Positions 1-7,900 of a stretch of 64,000 nt of DNA are shown piece by piece (position 1 is the stretch's first letter; every line of letters starts with the position of its first letter). A program made the position numbers and the translations under genes. The notes beneath the pieces are model-generated. The model was not told the origin of the DNA and ran no database searches. It saw only the letters and a list, made by a program, of their open reading frames with translations. Origin of the DNA: Tumebacillus_A lipolyticus (GTDB lineage Bacteria > Bacillota > Bacilli > Tumebacillales > Tumebacillaceae); assembly GCF_042682745.1 (NCBI RefSeq), contig NZ_JBHUIO010000009.1, forward strand, positions 186,001-250,000. The letters are read 5' to 3'.

Positions 1-21
1 GAGCGTCTCCGAGCTCGACAT
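1..21 (-). CDS. possible 5' end of a gene running off the left edge
   Basis: On the minus strand an ATG at 21 opens a frame that stays open to the window edge (M-S-S-S-E-T-L). It is preceded by AAGGGG at a usable distance, and a second ATG at 30 lies directly against the GGGG and is less likely. Only seven codons are visible, so no family can be named. A terminator-like hairpin lies just upstream at 70-92, which would fit a leader attenuator. This could be chance. Confidence 0.25.
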
Positions 22-69
22 CGCTGTCATCCCCTTCCATCCTGCCTACAGTTTTTCCGTTTTGCCCAC

Positions 70-92
70 AAAAAAACCCCCGCATTCGGAGG
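70..92 (-). terminator. minus-strand hairpin with T tract, possible leader attenuator
   Basis: Read on the minus strand, CCTCCG and CGGGGG pair around AATG (one G-U) and are followed by seven T. No minus-strand gene ends here, since the nearest upstream gene on that strand ends at 646 with its own hairpin. The hairpin may therefore end a short leader RNA in front of the possible gene at the left edge. Confidence 0.4.
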
Positions 93-170
93 CTCGCATC
101 ATCATCTCTGCTCACTTGACCACATAAAACCGAAAAGAATAAATTTTCTCAATTATTTGTCATCAATGGC

Positions 171-199
171 TATACAGCAGAATTATTCTATCATATAAT
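171..199 (+). promoter_or_regulatory. sigma-A-like promoter for the 240-608 gene
   Basis: TATACA at 171-176 and a perfect TATAAT at 194-199 are separated by 17 bp and sit about 40 bp before the start codon. The -35 matches consensus at four of six positions. The remainder of 93-239 is AT-rich and shows no other supported feature. Confidence 0.45.
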
Positions 200-239
200 T
201 TTGGTAGATTTAGACTTTGCACGGGGAGTGAAAATGTGA

Positions 240-608
240 ATGATCCAGTATCGCTTCGACATTGATGCCAATCGGATCTATGCGGAATATGCAGCAGGAG
301 TTCTCTCCACTCATCACGCACACAGTCTGGAACGGTTGTTGCCGCTGACCAAGCCTAGCTTTACCGTCTTAGTCGATCTCTCAGAGCTCACTCCTGAACA
401 CTTGACCCATCTGGTCGAAGACCACCTGTTGATGGCGAAGCACGGAGTGAGGCGCTGTGCCTTCCTTGCCTCCGACTCTTGCACGCTCGGCATTTTGATG
501 AAGAAACTGCGCAAGCGGGGCACCTATCAGATCGAGCGCGGCTATTTCACAAGAACTGATGATGCGCTGGCGTTTTTAATGGAAGAAAAAGTGGAGTGCG
601 CCTTCTGA
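240..608 (+). CDS. small STAS/SpoIIAA-like hypothetical protein
   Basis: This 122-residue protein has no signal peptide or membrane segment. The alternation of short strands and helices (a beta-rich start, then FTVLVDLSEL near residue 42, then two helices) recalls STAS or SpoIIAA-like folds, which bind partner proteins or lipids. This is a fold impression rather than a firm family match. The ATG directly follows an in-frame TGA, and GGGGAG lies 11 bases upstream, so the start is fixed. The gene stands alone on the plus strand with its own promoter-like sequence. Its stop codon lies in the loop of the terminator shared with the convergent kinase-like gene. Function is unknown. Confidence 0.7.
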   Translation: MIQYRFDIDANRIYAEYAAGVLSTHHAHSLERLLPLTKPSFTVLVDLSELTPEHLTHLVEDHLLMAKHGVRRCAFLASDSCTLGILMKKLRKRGTYQIERGYFTRTDDALAFLMEEKVECAF

Positions 609-621
609 GCGCACTCCACTT
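589..621. terminator. bidirectional terminator between convergent genes
   Basis: A perfect 12-bp stem (AAGTGGAGTGCG and its complement) has a 9-base loop that contains the TGA stop of the plus-strand gene. Pyrimidine-rich tracts follow on both strands, with five T on the minus side, so it can serve both converging genes. Confidence 0.85.
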
Positions 622-645
622 CTTTCGAATACGAAGAACTTTCGA

Positions 646-1308
646 TTAAAAGAACATTCGCCTGATCCGCTCGGCAAAATTGAGGACGTCGCGCTCTCCC
701 TCGTTCGCCTTGTACCATTTGCGGATCGTTTCCAACAGCCAGGACGGAACTGTCATTCCCGGTTTATAGAGGTCGAGGTAGTAATCGTAATACGCTTTTT
801 TCAGGGTTGTCCACCGCTTGCATTCGCCCATCTTTCGATAGTCGGACAGATCGACCAGATAGCCGCGACCTTCGTGGACGAGGACGTTTTTCACATGGAT
901 GTCGGCAGGATTCAGCCCGCAGCTCCGCGCATAGCGGATCGCCTCATCCACATCTATTATCACCTGCTCAGGAATGAAGATTCCTTGCAGCAAGCAGTCG
1001 TAGAGGTTGGTGCCCTCCCGATATTCGATGAGCAAATAGCGCTCGCCATGTCCAAAGTAGCGCGGAAAAAATGGTGAGTCCCCGAGCTGTTCATAGATGG
1101 CCGCTTCGTGGGCTGCAATCCCCGCGTGGCTGTCTGCAAACACTTTGACCGCAAGATCTGGCACGTCTTTCGGCTGAAAGACGGCAGCCGTGTTGCCGAC
1201 TCCGATGCAGCGCCAATGGGCTGGATGCTCCCGCACCTCCACCGGATCGCGTGAATTCACCGAGCGCACGCGCACCGCATCCACAAGAGATTGCACATCT
1301 TTTATCAA
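646..1308 (-). CDS. protein-kinase-fold protein (YrzF-like)
   Basis: This 220-residue protein has a compact kinase fold. A glycine-rich loop GVGNTAAVF lies at about 36-44 and an ATP-anchoring Lys in AVKVF at about 55. A hinge IEYREG lies near 94-99, the catalytic loop DIHVKN at about 136-141, and VDLSD at about 152-156 holds the place of DFG. It resembles the Bacillus YrzF-type small kinases and Kdo/RIO-like kinases. The substrate could be a protein, lipid or small molecule, and the sequence does not say which. The start is TTG, chosen because GGAGGGG lies seven bases upstream. The HRD histidine is replaced (NPADIHVKN), but Asp, Lys and Asn are kept, so activity is plausible. Confidence 0.75.
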   Translation of the reverse strand: MIKDVQSLVDAVRVRSVNSRDPVEVREHPAHWRCIGVGNTAAVFQPKDVPDLAVKVFADSHAGIAAHEAAIYEQLGDSPFFPRYFGHGERYLLIEYREGTNLYDCLLQGIFIPEQVIIDVDEAIRYARSCGLNPADIHVKNVLVHEGRGYLVDLSDYRKMGECKRWTTLKKAYYDYYLDLYKPGMTVPSWLLETIRKWYKANEGERDVLNFAERIRRMFF

Positions 1309-1343
1309 GGGGACTCCCCTCCGTTTTGAGTAAGGTTACCCGC

Positions 1344-1535
1344 TCATTTGCGCCGCAGGATGCAGGGTACACCATAACCGATGCTGCCCGGTTTGGACAT
1401 CCTCTCCATATACGCAGCCCCGCGCGCACAGACCGATGGGCATTTTAAACAAGTATCGACGGTGACGATCTGCATCTGCAAACGCTTCTGTGCCATCTCC
1501 ACCGCTTTCTTCTTCGAGCCTTTTTTGCCTGCCAT
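1344..1535 (-). CDS. 63-residue Cys-rich basic protein
   Basis: This small unrecognised protein has a lysine-rich N-terminus (MAGKKGSKKK) and a cluster CLKCPSVC at about 29-36, followed by a fourth Cys in VPCILRRK near the end. Three closely spaced Cys plus one distal Cys suggest a metal site. GGGGGA lies about seven bases before the ATG. A longer overlapping frame (to 1605) has no comparable ribosome site and looks like a shadow. It sits between the kinase-like gene and psd, all on the minus strand. Function is unknown. Confidence 0.6.
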   Translation of the reverse strand: MAGKKGSKKKAVEMAQKRLQMQIVTVDTCLKCPSVCARGAAYMERMSKPGSIGYGVPCILRRK

Positions 1536-1647
1536 CGCTCATTCCCCCAGCGCGATCAAGTCGCAAATCTGGGATATTGTATGCGGGCATTCGCACAGGT
1601 GTCACGCGATGTTCTGAAGAGCGCTCACACCAGTTGCACAGATCTGT

Positions 1648-2493
1648 TTAACGGCCGACAACCTGTCCGATCTTCTCGCCCATCCGCACGCTCGCCTCGT
1701 TCTGGAGCTGATCGGACAGGACGACCTGGCCCGGTTCGAACAGCAGAATGATCGTCGAGCCGAACTCAAATCGAGCGACCTCCTCACCTTTTGCGTAGCG
1801 AGGGCCATCGGTCAGCTCTTTTTGCTCCAAGCGGCCGCCCTTGATGTTCGTGCCTGCCAGCTCGTCATATTCGACTTTGACCGAGCCGACGATCGTCGCC
1901 CCCACTTTGACCAGCGCGACCTCGCCAGCCTCGGTGTCAAAATAGGTGATCAGACGCTCGTTTTTCGCAAACAGCCCGTTGACTGCGCGCACGCCGAAAG
2001 GGTTGACCGGAAACAGGGTGCCCGGCACGTAGGTCGAGCCGTTCACCGCGCCGTCCAGCGGCATGTGGATGCGATGGTAATCGGTCGGCGAGAGATAGAC
2101 GGTCAGGAACGTTCCACCCCGATAGCGCTCCGCGCGCTTTCGATCACCGCCGAGCAGCTCTTCGACCGTGAAAAACACACCTTTCGCCTGTACCAAGTTG
2201 CCATCCTCGATCGCTCCGAGCTGCGCAACTTTGCCATCGACCGGGGAGATGATGCTGCCTGCCGACCGATCGATCGGCCGCGCCTCTTCTTTGAGGCGTC
2301 TGATGAAGAACTCCACCAAACTCGGGTATTCTTCCCACCGCTTCTCCACCTCGTGCAGGTTGATGTTAAATTTGCGGATGTAATACGGAATAAAAAGCCG
2401 ACTGAAGCCGCTGCCGGCAAATCGGCCCGCCAGACGGGATACGGTGTTTTTCGGAAGCAGGTTCATTAGGAACAGCTGTAGACGATCGCTCAT
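1648..2493 (-). CDS. psd: phosphatidylserine decarboxylase proenzyme
   Basis: The enzyme converts phosphatidylserine to phosphatidylethanolamine at the membrane. The 281-residue length fits the bacterial family. The self-cleaving FGST site lies at 244-247, where Ser246 would become the pyruvoyl group. Asp86 in SPVDGK and His143 in DYHRIHMPLDG complete the Asp-His-Ser charge relay known for the family. GGAGG precedes the ATG by six bases. I see no phosphatidylserine synthase gene nearby, so the substrate must come from elsewhere. No clear terminator was found in the 112 bp downstream. Confidence 0.95.
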   Translation of the reverse strand: MSDRLQLFLMNLLPKNTVSRLAGRFAGSGFSRLFIPYYIRKFNINLHEVEKRWEEYPSLVEFFIRRLKEEARPIDRSAGSIISPVDGKVAQLGAIEDGNLVQAKGVFFTVEELLGGDRKRAERYRGGTFLTVYLSPTDYHRIHMPLDGAVNGSTYVPGTLFPVNPFGVRAVNGLFAKNERLITYFDTEAGEVALVKVGATIVGSVKVEYDELAGTNIKGGRLEQKELTDGPRYAKGEEVARFEFGSTIILLFEPGQVVLSDQLQNEASVRMGEKIGQVVGR

Positions 2494-2574
2494 TCAAGTC
2501 CTCCAAGGAAGCAGTAATATCGAAAAAAGTTCATTCCTCTATATTACTCATCAGAGGGGGGGTTCGTCAAAAGC

Positions 2575-3489
2575 TCAAGCGAAGGTCATCATGCCCTGTA
2601 AGATCTGCACCGCCGTCCCGCCGACGCGCACGGTGCGCGGGGAGTTGGGCTCGCCATCGACTTCCACGCTCAAAAAGCTCGGACGGCCGATCTCAAACCC
2701 TTGCTCGACCAGCAGCTGCAACCGTTCCCCTTTTGGCACCAGCACGCCGTGGCGCAGGAGGAAAGCGCCGAGCGCCCCGTTTGCAGTCCCGGTGGCCGGG
2801 TCTTCCGCGATGCCGACAGCAGGCGAAAAATCGCGCGTGTGCAGATGTGAGGATTCCTCGATCGTATCGAAGGAATAGCAGTGTGTCGAAGCGACGCCGA
2901 TCGACCGGTTCTGGGCGGCGATCCGGCTCGTCTGCGGCTTCATTCGCTTGAACGCTTCCACCGTCTTGATCGGAACAAACAGATCCCATACGCCCGTATA
3001 GGCCAAGCCGATGGGCAGGTCGGAGTCGATATCCCCCTCTTCCAGTCCGATCATCTGCGCAGCCTCTCGCCTGGAGAGATCGCACTCGCGAAACTGCGGG
3101 GGAGCTTGCGTCATCAGCGCCCGAATCTGACCAGCCTCCGATCGGCTCAACATCACAGGCAACAGGCCGACGTTCGTCTCCTGCACCACCGTGAGGGGGA
3201 GGTCGGTGCCAAACCGATTTTCCATCCCGAGCGCGATGAACGTCGAGATGGTGGCGTGACCGCAGAGGTCGATCTCTTCAGACGGGGTAAAAAAGCGCAC
3301 GCGCAGATCGGCGCCCGGCGTGTCGGTCGAACAGACAAACGCAGTTTCGGAACAGTTCATCTCGCGGGCGATCTTCTGCATCTGATCTGGAGTCAGCCCG
3401 TCCGCCTCTGGAACCACTCCGGCCGGATTGCCGCCAAACGGGATGTGTGTAAAAGCGTCCATCTGATAGATGCGAACCTGTGTCGTCAT
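2575..3489 (-). CDS. PhzF-family isomerase/epimerase
   Basis: This 304-residue member of the PhzF/YddE/YfhB family has the diaminopimelate-epimerase-like double fold. Signature segments are FGGNPAGV near 18-25, the catalytic Glu in NCSETA at about 48, LCGHAT at 75-80, and EDPATGTANGALGAFL in the C-terminal half. Family members catalyse proton-shuffling isomerisations in secondary metabolism, but most Bacillales copies have no known substrate, and no phenazine genes are present here. GGAGG lies nine bases before the ATG. It is downstream of the YheCD genes on the same strand but separated from them by a terminator, so it is probably an independent unit. Confidence 0.9.
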   Translation of the reverse strand: MTTQVRIYQMDAFTHIPFGGNPAGVVPEADGLTPDQMQKIAREMNCSETAFVCSTDTPGADLRVRFFTPSEEIDLCGHATISTFIALGMENRFGTDLPLTVVQETNVGLLPVMLSRSEAGQIRALMTQAPPQFRECDLSRREAAQMIGLEEGDIDSDLPIGLAYTGVWDLFVPIKTVEAFKRMKPQTSRIAAQNRSIGVASTHCYSFDTIEESSHLHTRDFSPAVGIAEDPATGTANGALGAFLLRHGVLVPKGERLQLLVEQGFEIGRPSFLSVEVDGEPNSPRTVRVGGTAVQILQGMMTFA

Positions 3490-3580
3490 GAAAATGTTCC
3501 TCCATTGTTTTCGCTGAGATTCTATTCTGTAAAATTCGCTCTCCCGCCTGCGTTCCCCTTCCCATTCTTGGAAAAAGGAA

Positions 3581-3604
3581 ACACCCCGTCAGCTGACAGG
3601 GTGT
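3581..3604 (-). terminator. terminator overlapping the stop of the last YheCD gene
   Basis: ACACCC and GGGTGT enclose a further self-complementary core (TGTCAGCTGACG), giving an almost uninterrupted hairpin, and a pyrimidine-rich TTCCTTTTT follows on the minus strand. The stop codon of the gene ending at 3589 lies inside it. Confidence 0.75.
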
Positions 3605-4824
3605 GCGGCAAGGTATTTGCAATAGGCGAGCAGACGGCGCAACGATTTGGCGCGAATCGTCGGCTCATCAAATTTCATCGGCTTGGCGTTCGCTTCAAAA
3701 AAGTAGAGACTGCCGTCGCTTGCGACGCCGATGTCCATCGACATCTCCCCCGTGTGACCTGCACCTGCGCTTTTTTGTTCGATCGTCGCGGCGATCGCCA
3801 GCGCCATCCGCCTCACGCTCTGCTCGATTCGACCAGCGCGAGCCTTGCCGAAGGCGGTGGATAACACCTGATCAGCATTCTCGATCTGTCCGCCGTTTGG
3901 AACGTGTGTGGTGATGCCGTCCGCATCGGCGATGCGCGCGCCGATGCCGGTAACGTCCCACATCCCCCGACCATCCTTTTGCAGCAGCAGTCGCAGATCG
4001 AACGGTCGCCCCCCGTAGGAAGCTAGGCGGACGCCCTGTTGAATCAGGCTGGGACGACCGCCGAGCGCTCGGTAGGAGAGCTCAGCCGCCTCATGGCGTG
4101 AGGATGCGCGAGCAGATGTACGAGCTCCCTTTTTTTGCATCGTCACCCGATACCCTTTTCCTTCGGTGCGAATCTGAACGATGCCCTCTCCCGCCTTCCC
4201 GTCGACCGGTTTGAGGTAGACGAGGTGCTGCTTTTTCAGCATCTGCGAGATCTGAGCTTCCTTTTGCAACAGTTCAGAAGCGGGCAGGTAGCGCGATGTC
4301 TCCCGCTCGCTCTCCAGCCACCTGTGAATTTCCGCCTTGTTATAGAAGCGCTCGTTAAACAGAGGAATCTCCCGTTTGGCCAGCCACTTTTTGACCTTGA
4401 TCACCTCTGACCGTCGCTCCGCCTCCCGATCGGGAACGCGGTTATAGACCACATCTGGCAGGGGAAGCGTCGCTCGCCGCCACGGCGCCAGTCGATCACC
4501 CGTGTAGAGGAAGCAATCCATCTTCCTGCGCGACTGAAGCCCTGCAGGCGTGCTGACGACGACGGTGAGACCCAGACGATCACCCGCTCTGCAGATGTCG
4601 CGAAAATTGGCTCTGTTCCCGCGAAACGAATCGCTGTTCTTCTTGGCCGAAGTCAGGATGCAGATGATCGGTCGTCGCACTCGCTTCCCGACATCCTTCT
4701 CGCCGACAGCGGGCAGCAGTCTGTCATCGGTCGATCGTGAGCTCGCGTTTGCCTGAGCGAGCAGCGTGAGTTGCCCGCCGCTGTCAGCGCGCCTCCCGAT
4801 AGGCGCGCCGCTTTTGCTGTCCAT
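3589..4824 (-). CDS. YheC/YheD-type ATP-grasp coat-associated protein, copy 4
   Basis: This 411-residue protein belongs to the YheC/YheD family, ATP-grasp proteins found in Bacillus spore coats. Visible motifs are the family signature LPDVVYNRVPDR near 122-133, the nucleotide Lys in VYLKPVDGKAGEG (about 205), RPFDLRLLLQKDG near 273-285, and the metal-binding E-N pair in FFEANAKP (about 377 and 379). ATP-grasp enzymes join a carboxylate to an amine through an acyl phosphate, and the substrate here is unknown. The ATG at 4824 is preferred over one at 4872 because AGGGGGGA lies just upstream. The gene overlaps the preceding YheCD gene by 41 bases and must be co-translated with it. Its N-terminal region is shorter and basic compared with its paralogues. 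Confidence 0.85.
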   Translation of the reverse strand: MDSKSGAPIGRRADSGGQLTLLAQANASSRSTDDRLLPAVGEKDVGKRVRRPIICILTSAKKNSDSFRGNRANFRDICRAGDRLGLTVVVSTPAGLQSRRKMDCFLYTGDRLAPWRRATLPLPDVVYNRVPDREAERRSEVIKVKKWLAKREIPLFNERFYNKAEIHRWLESERETSRYLPASELLQKEAQISQMLKKQHLVYLKPVDGKAGEGIVQIRTEGKGYRVTMQKKGARTSARASSRHEAAELSYRALGGRPSLIQQGVRLASYGGRPFDLRLLLQKDGRGMWDVTGIGARIADADGITTHVPNGGQIENADQVLSTAFGKARAGRIEQSVRRMALAIAATIEQKSAGAGHTGEMSMDIGVASDGSLYFFEANAKPMKFDEPTIRAKSLRRLLAYCKYLAAHPVS

Positions 4825-6187
4825 GCTCGCTCCCCCCTCTCGCCAGCGGAAACTTGACCAGCTGTGTCGCATATTCGAGCAGCAGTCGCGAGGACCGCTT
4901 ACCCGACTCGATCAGATCGGGATGTCGAAAGATCGCACGACCCGGTTTGGCGTTCGTTTCGAACACCCAAACATGGCCCTCCCGATCCAATCCGACATCG
5001 AGGCCAAGCTCCCCGGTCTCCCCTTTCAACAACCCCTGGATCACATCGGCGACGAGGATGGAGACGTCGATCATTTTGGCGCGCATCTGCTCGGCACGCT
5101 CACCGTACCATCTGCGGAGCACTTTGTTGCCCGCCACCACTTTTCCGCCATTGTGGACGTGAGTGGTGATCGCCCCCACTCCGGCCACCTTCGCCCCGAT
5201 CCCAGCCGCCTCCCACCGTCCGTCCGCATTTTTGTGCAGATGAACGCGAAAGTCTGTCTTGCGGCCTTGATACTCCATCAACCGAATTCCTTGTTGCATC
5301 ATATAGGTGCTCTGTGGGTTTCCACGCTTTTTGACAAATTGATACACATCGTCCGCCGTCATGAAACGCCGGCTGACATGGCGTTTCTCCCGCTTGCAAC
5401 GGACAAGATATCCTTGATGGCTTCGCTCAACCTGATAGATCCCGACCCCGAGACTGCCTCCTGTCGGCTTCAAAAACACCGAGCGATGAGCCTTGCAAAA
5501 GCGCTCCAGCGCGATCGGTGATCGCATGATATCTGTCGCCGGGACGTACTGCCTAGAGTGCTCGTTGCTCGCCAGCCAGCGGTACATCTCATTTTTGTTG
5601 AGAAAGCGCTCATTGAACAGCGGGACTTTTTTGCTCGCAAACAGCTGTTTGCATCTCTTCACATGGTGAAGCGTTTCTGCGCGGCGGTGTGGGACGCGAT
5701 TGTACACAACTTCCGGCAGTGGGAAGGAGGCGAACGACCATGCTTCCTGCCCGGGTGCTCCACTCAAGGTCACACCTTTCACCATGCCGGAAGCAAAATT
5801 GACATCTGTGGCATTAAACACATAGCAGAGGACGTTCAACTCGCGGGAAGCGCGAATAAAATCGCCAAGCAGCGCAGTGCGGCCACCGATTGGCTTTTTC
5901 AGATCGCGCCTGACGCCGGTGGTCATGATGCCGATGATCGGGCCGATCCGAACTCCCTCGCCCTTTGAATAGACGACCTGGCCTGCCAATCCCTGCTGCT
6001 GCAAGTCGATCCTCCCGCCCGGCCAGTTCAAGCAGGCCGCGCGTTCGCTCTGTCCCCCTTGTTGCACCGTGGCGATTCCTTTTACCGAACCGCAGATGAG
6101 CGGTACGTTCGCACCAGCTCGCAACCCCCAGCCGTTCAGCAGCTTGCGGGATGCGGTGAGAATGAGGGAAGATCCGGGTTGTTTCAC
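4784..6187 (-). CDS. YheC/YheD-type ATP-grasp coat-associated protein, copy 3
   Basis: This 467-residue protein has an N-terminal beta-rich domain (about 1-85). The core follows: LPEVVYNRVPHRRAET near 157-172, Lys240 in FLKPTGGSLGVG, MMQQGIRL at 296-303, DFRVHLHKNADGRW near 312-325, and the metal ligands Glu410 and Asn412 in VFETNAKPGR. All residues expected for an active ATP-grasp ligase are therefore present. The start is GTG, set by GGGGAGGGG five bases upstream. It is the first gene of a two-gene unit, and about 30 bp upstream is a sigma-K-type promoter, which implies mother-cell expression late in sporulation. The product is inferred to act in coat or cortex maturation; its chemistry is not known. 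Confidence 0.88.
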   Translation of the reverse strand: MKQPGSSLILTASRKLLNGWGLRAGANVPLICGSVKGIATVQQGGQSERAACLNWPGGRIDLQQQGLAGQVVYSKGEGVRIGPIIGIMTTGVRRDLKKPIGGRTALLGDFIRASRELNVLCYVFNATDVNFASGMVKGVTLSGAPGQEAWSFASFPLPEVVYNRVPHRRAETLHHVKRCKQLFASKKVPLFNERFLNKNEMYRWLASNEHSRQYVPATDIMRSPIALERFCKAHRSVFLKPTGGSLGVGIYQVERSHQGYLVRCKREKRHVSRRFMTADDVYQFVKKRGNPQSTYMMQQGIRLMEYQGRKTDFRVHLHKNADGRWEAAGIGAKVAGVGAITTHVHNGGKVVAGNKVLRRWYGERAEQMRAKMIDVSILVADVIQGLLKGETGELGLDVGLDREGHVWVFETNAKPGRAIFRHPDLIESGKRSSRLLLEYATQLVKFPLARGGSEHGQQKRRAYREAR

Positions 6188-6217
6188 TCATACCCCTCCC
6201 CTTGGATCATGATTCTG

Positions 6218-6246
6218 TATTGTATGACCGGATAGACAACTGGGTT
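6218..6246 (-). promoter_or_regulatory. sigma-K-like (or sigma-E-like) promoter of the YheCD copy 3-copy 4 unit
   Basis: On the minus strand, AACC is followed after exactly 16 bp by CATACAATA, matching the sigma-K pattern (mACm, 16 bp, CATAnnnTA). CATACAAT is also the ideal sigma-E -10, so dual recognition is possible. Its -10 ends about 30 bp before the GTG start. Confidence 0.65.
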
Positions 6247-6318
6247 CCTCTCCTCAGCAGGCCTTGGGCCTTTGTCGCCGGCCGGTCGCGGATCGGCGGT
6301 CGACACCAGAAACACAAA

Positions 6319-6356
6319 GGCGGTCAGGCACCTCCTGAAGAGGTCACCTGACCGCC
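6319..6356 (-). terminator. nested-hairpin terminator of the YheCD-amidoligase unit
   Basis: An outer 10-bp stem (GGCGGTCAGG with CCTGACCGCC) encloses an inner ACCTC/GAGGT hairpin. TTTGTGTTT follows on the minus strand. The amidoligase stop codon (6344-6346) is inside the structure. Confidence 0.8.
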
Positions 6357-7879
6357 TGCTGATTCACGCGCCCGCGAATTCCGCTGTTCACCGAACGCTG
6401 AAGCACCGGTTGTTGCAAGTTCCAAGTCTGTCTAAAGTCGGACGATTCATCCCAATCGATCCCCTGCCGCACCATGCTCGGAATGATCATCAGCGAATTT
6501 TTGCATTGCGCGTAGGTCGAAGTCGCTTCGATCTGCTGCCAGACTCGCTCGAAGTAGGGAAGCAGTTCCGCCTTATTTCCGCTGTAGAATTGGCGCTGCA
6601 TGCTCGGTTTGGAAAACAGATCGGCATCCAAGCTACGATGATGCATCACGACCAGATAGGAGAGGAACACCACCGCTTCGGCGATCTCCGGAGATACGAG
6701 CCACGAGCCTGGCGTACGGTATTCGAACCCACCGTGATCTTTAAAGCGGACATCGCCCAAAAAGCCATACTTCGGACGGCGTTTGGCGGCCGTTTGGCTC
6801 GCTTCGATCATCATGATCGGAAATCCGACATAATGATCTAACGCTTTGACGAGCCGTGAAGAGAAAGACAGGTCGGAGAAGTGAACGTGCCCACCGATCG
6901 GGAATCTTGGAAACGGCATGCTTCCGGCGACCCATTGCACATGTTTCGCCTTGATCAGCCCCGCCGCCTCTTCGAGCGTTCGCCTGATGTTTGTCATCAG
7001 CTCGCCCGGTGAGCGCGCTGGGTTCGGACGGATCTCGGCGAGAGGAAAGCGTTCGCCATCCAGATTCAAACTTCTGTCGTCACAGCCGACGATCCCCTTG
7101 CGCGGCAAATACTTCGAGGCGAGCACCATCTTCCCGCGCGGGGAACGCAGCATAAACTCCAAGTCGGTGCCGATCAGAAAGGGATGAGGGTTTCTTCCAT
7201 GCAGATGAAATTCTCGCTCCTCCGCACGGTCGCGCGTGATGAACGCTTCGAGGGCATCTTCAAACAGGTCGAGGATGCGCCCCTGCAACCTCGGCGTCGC
7301 GGTGACATCGAGACAGATCGTGCGGTCTGCCGAGGTGATGCCGATCGAGACCATGCCGAAGTCAAGCCCCAGCGCATGGAGCGAACGCAGCGCCAAACGC
7401 ACCGCCCGCTCCGCATACACGTCTTCATCAAACGGAACTTCCCTAAATTTGTTCTGCACATGTGAAACATGACCGTCAAGCCAGAGCGATTTGCTATCGG
7501 CACGAAACAGGCCGAGCGGATGCAGGTCGAAGATCGGGATTCGATAATAGCGCACAACTCTCACTCGCTTGCCAGAATCGAGCATCACCTCTCTGACAAC
7601 GTCAGGTCGCTTTTCATGATTTGATGAAATCGCAGGCGAATAGACGCCGTTCTGCTTTAAAATTCGCAGCATTCTCGTTCGACCGATCGAGTTTTCAATC
7701 GCTTGCCGAGAATTGAGCGTCCAAGCGGCGACGCTGTCATCTCCCGCCAAACTCCCCCAGCGAATCATCACATCTTGACTGGCCACCGGGTTTACACTTT
7801 CTACGCCTATGCACTCTTTTACGCGCCTAAGCAAGCGTTTGGCGGAGACTTGCCCAGAATGCAACAGCACGTAACCCAT
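6344..7879 (-). CDS. degenerate ATP-grasp fused to glutamine-synthetase-fold COOH-NH2 ligase
   Basis: This protein of about 511 residues has two parts. Residues 1-215 look like a shortened ATP-grasp: RWGS near 40, a helix with NSRQAIENSIGRTRMLR, and LGLDFGMVSIGI near 171. The usual metal-binding E-x-N is replaced by LDVTATP near 190. Residues 235-480 carry the amidoligase (phage phiEco32-type COOH-NH2 ligase) motifs: GTDLEF near 237, AEIRPNPA near 281, GGHVHF near 329, RPKYGFLGDVR near 368 and FEYRTPGSWL near 385. Such enzymes are predicted to make amide bonds with ATP. The ATG at 7879 is chosen because AAAGGAG lies eight bases away, while the one at 7885 is only two bases away. It follows YheCD copy 2 by 21 bp in one operon. 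Confidence 0.82.
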   Translation of the reverse strand: MGYVLLHSGQVSAKRLLRRVKECIGVESVNPVASQDVMIRWGSLAGDDSVAAWTLNSRQAIENSIGRTRMLRILKQNGVYSPAISSNHEKRPDVVREVMLDSGKRVRVVRYYRIPIFDLHPLGLFRADSKSLWLDGHVSHVQNKFREVPFDEDVYAERAVRLALRSLHALGLDFGMVSIGITSADRTICLDVTATPRLQGRILDLFEDALEAFITRDRAEEREFHLHGRNPHPFLIGTDLEFMLRSPRGKMVLASKYLPRKGIVGCDDRSLNLDGERFPLAEIRPNPARSPGELMTNIRRTLEEAAGLIKAKHVQWVAGSMPFPRFPIGGHVHFSDLSFSSRLVKALDHYVGFPIMMIEASQTAAKRRPKYGFLGDVRFKDHGGFEYRTPGSWLVSPEIAEAVVFLSYLVVMHHRSLDADLFSKPSMQRQFYSGNKAELLPYFERVWQQIEATSTYAQCKNSLMIIPSMVRQGIDWDESSDFRQTWNLQQPVLQRSVNSGIRGRVNQQAVR

Positions 7880-7900
7880 CGCCATGTCTCCTTTCCGAAT

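Noticed and set aside
1336..1605. 89-residue minus-strand frame
   Set aside because: Overlaps the 63-residue gene that has the better ribosome site and Cys pattern.
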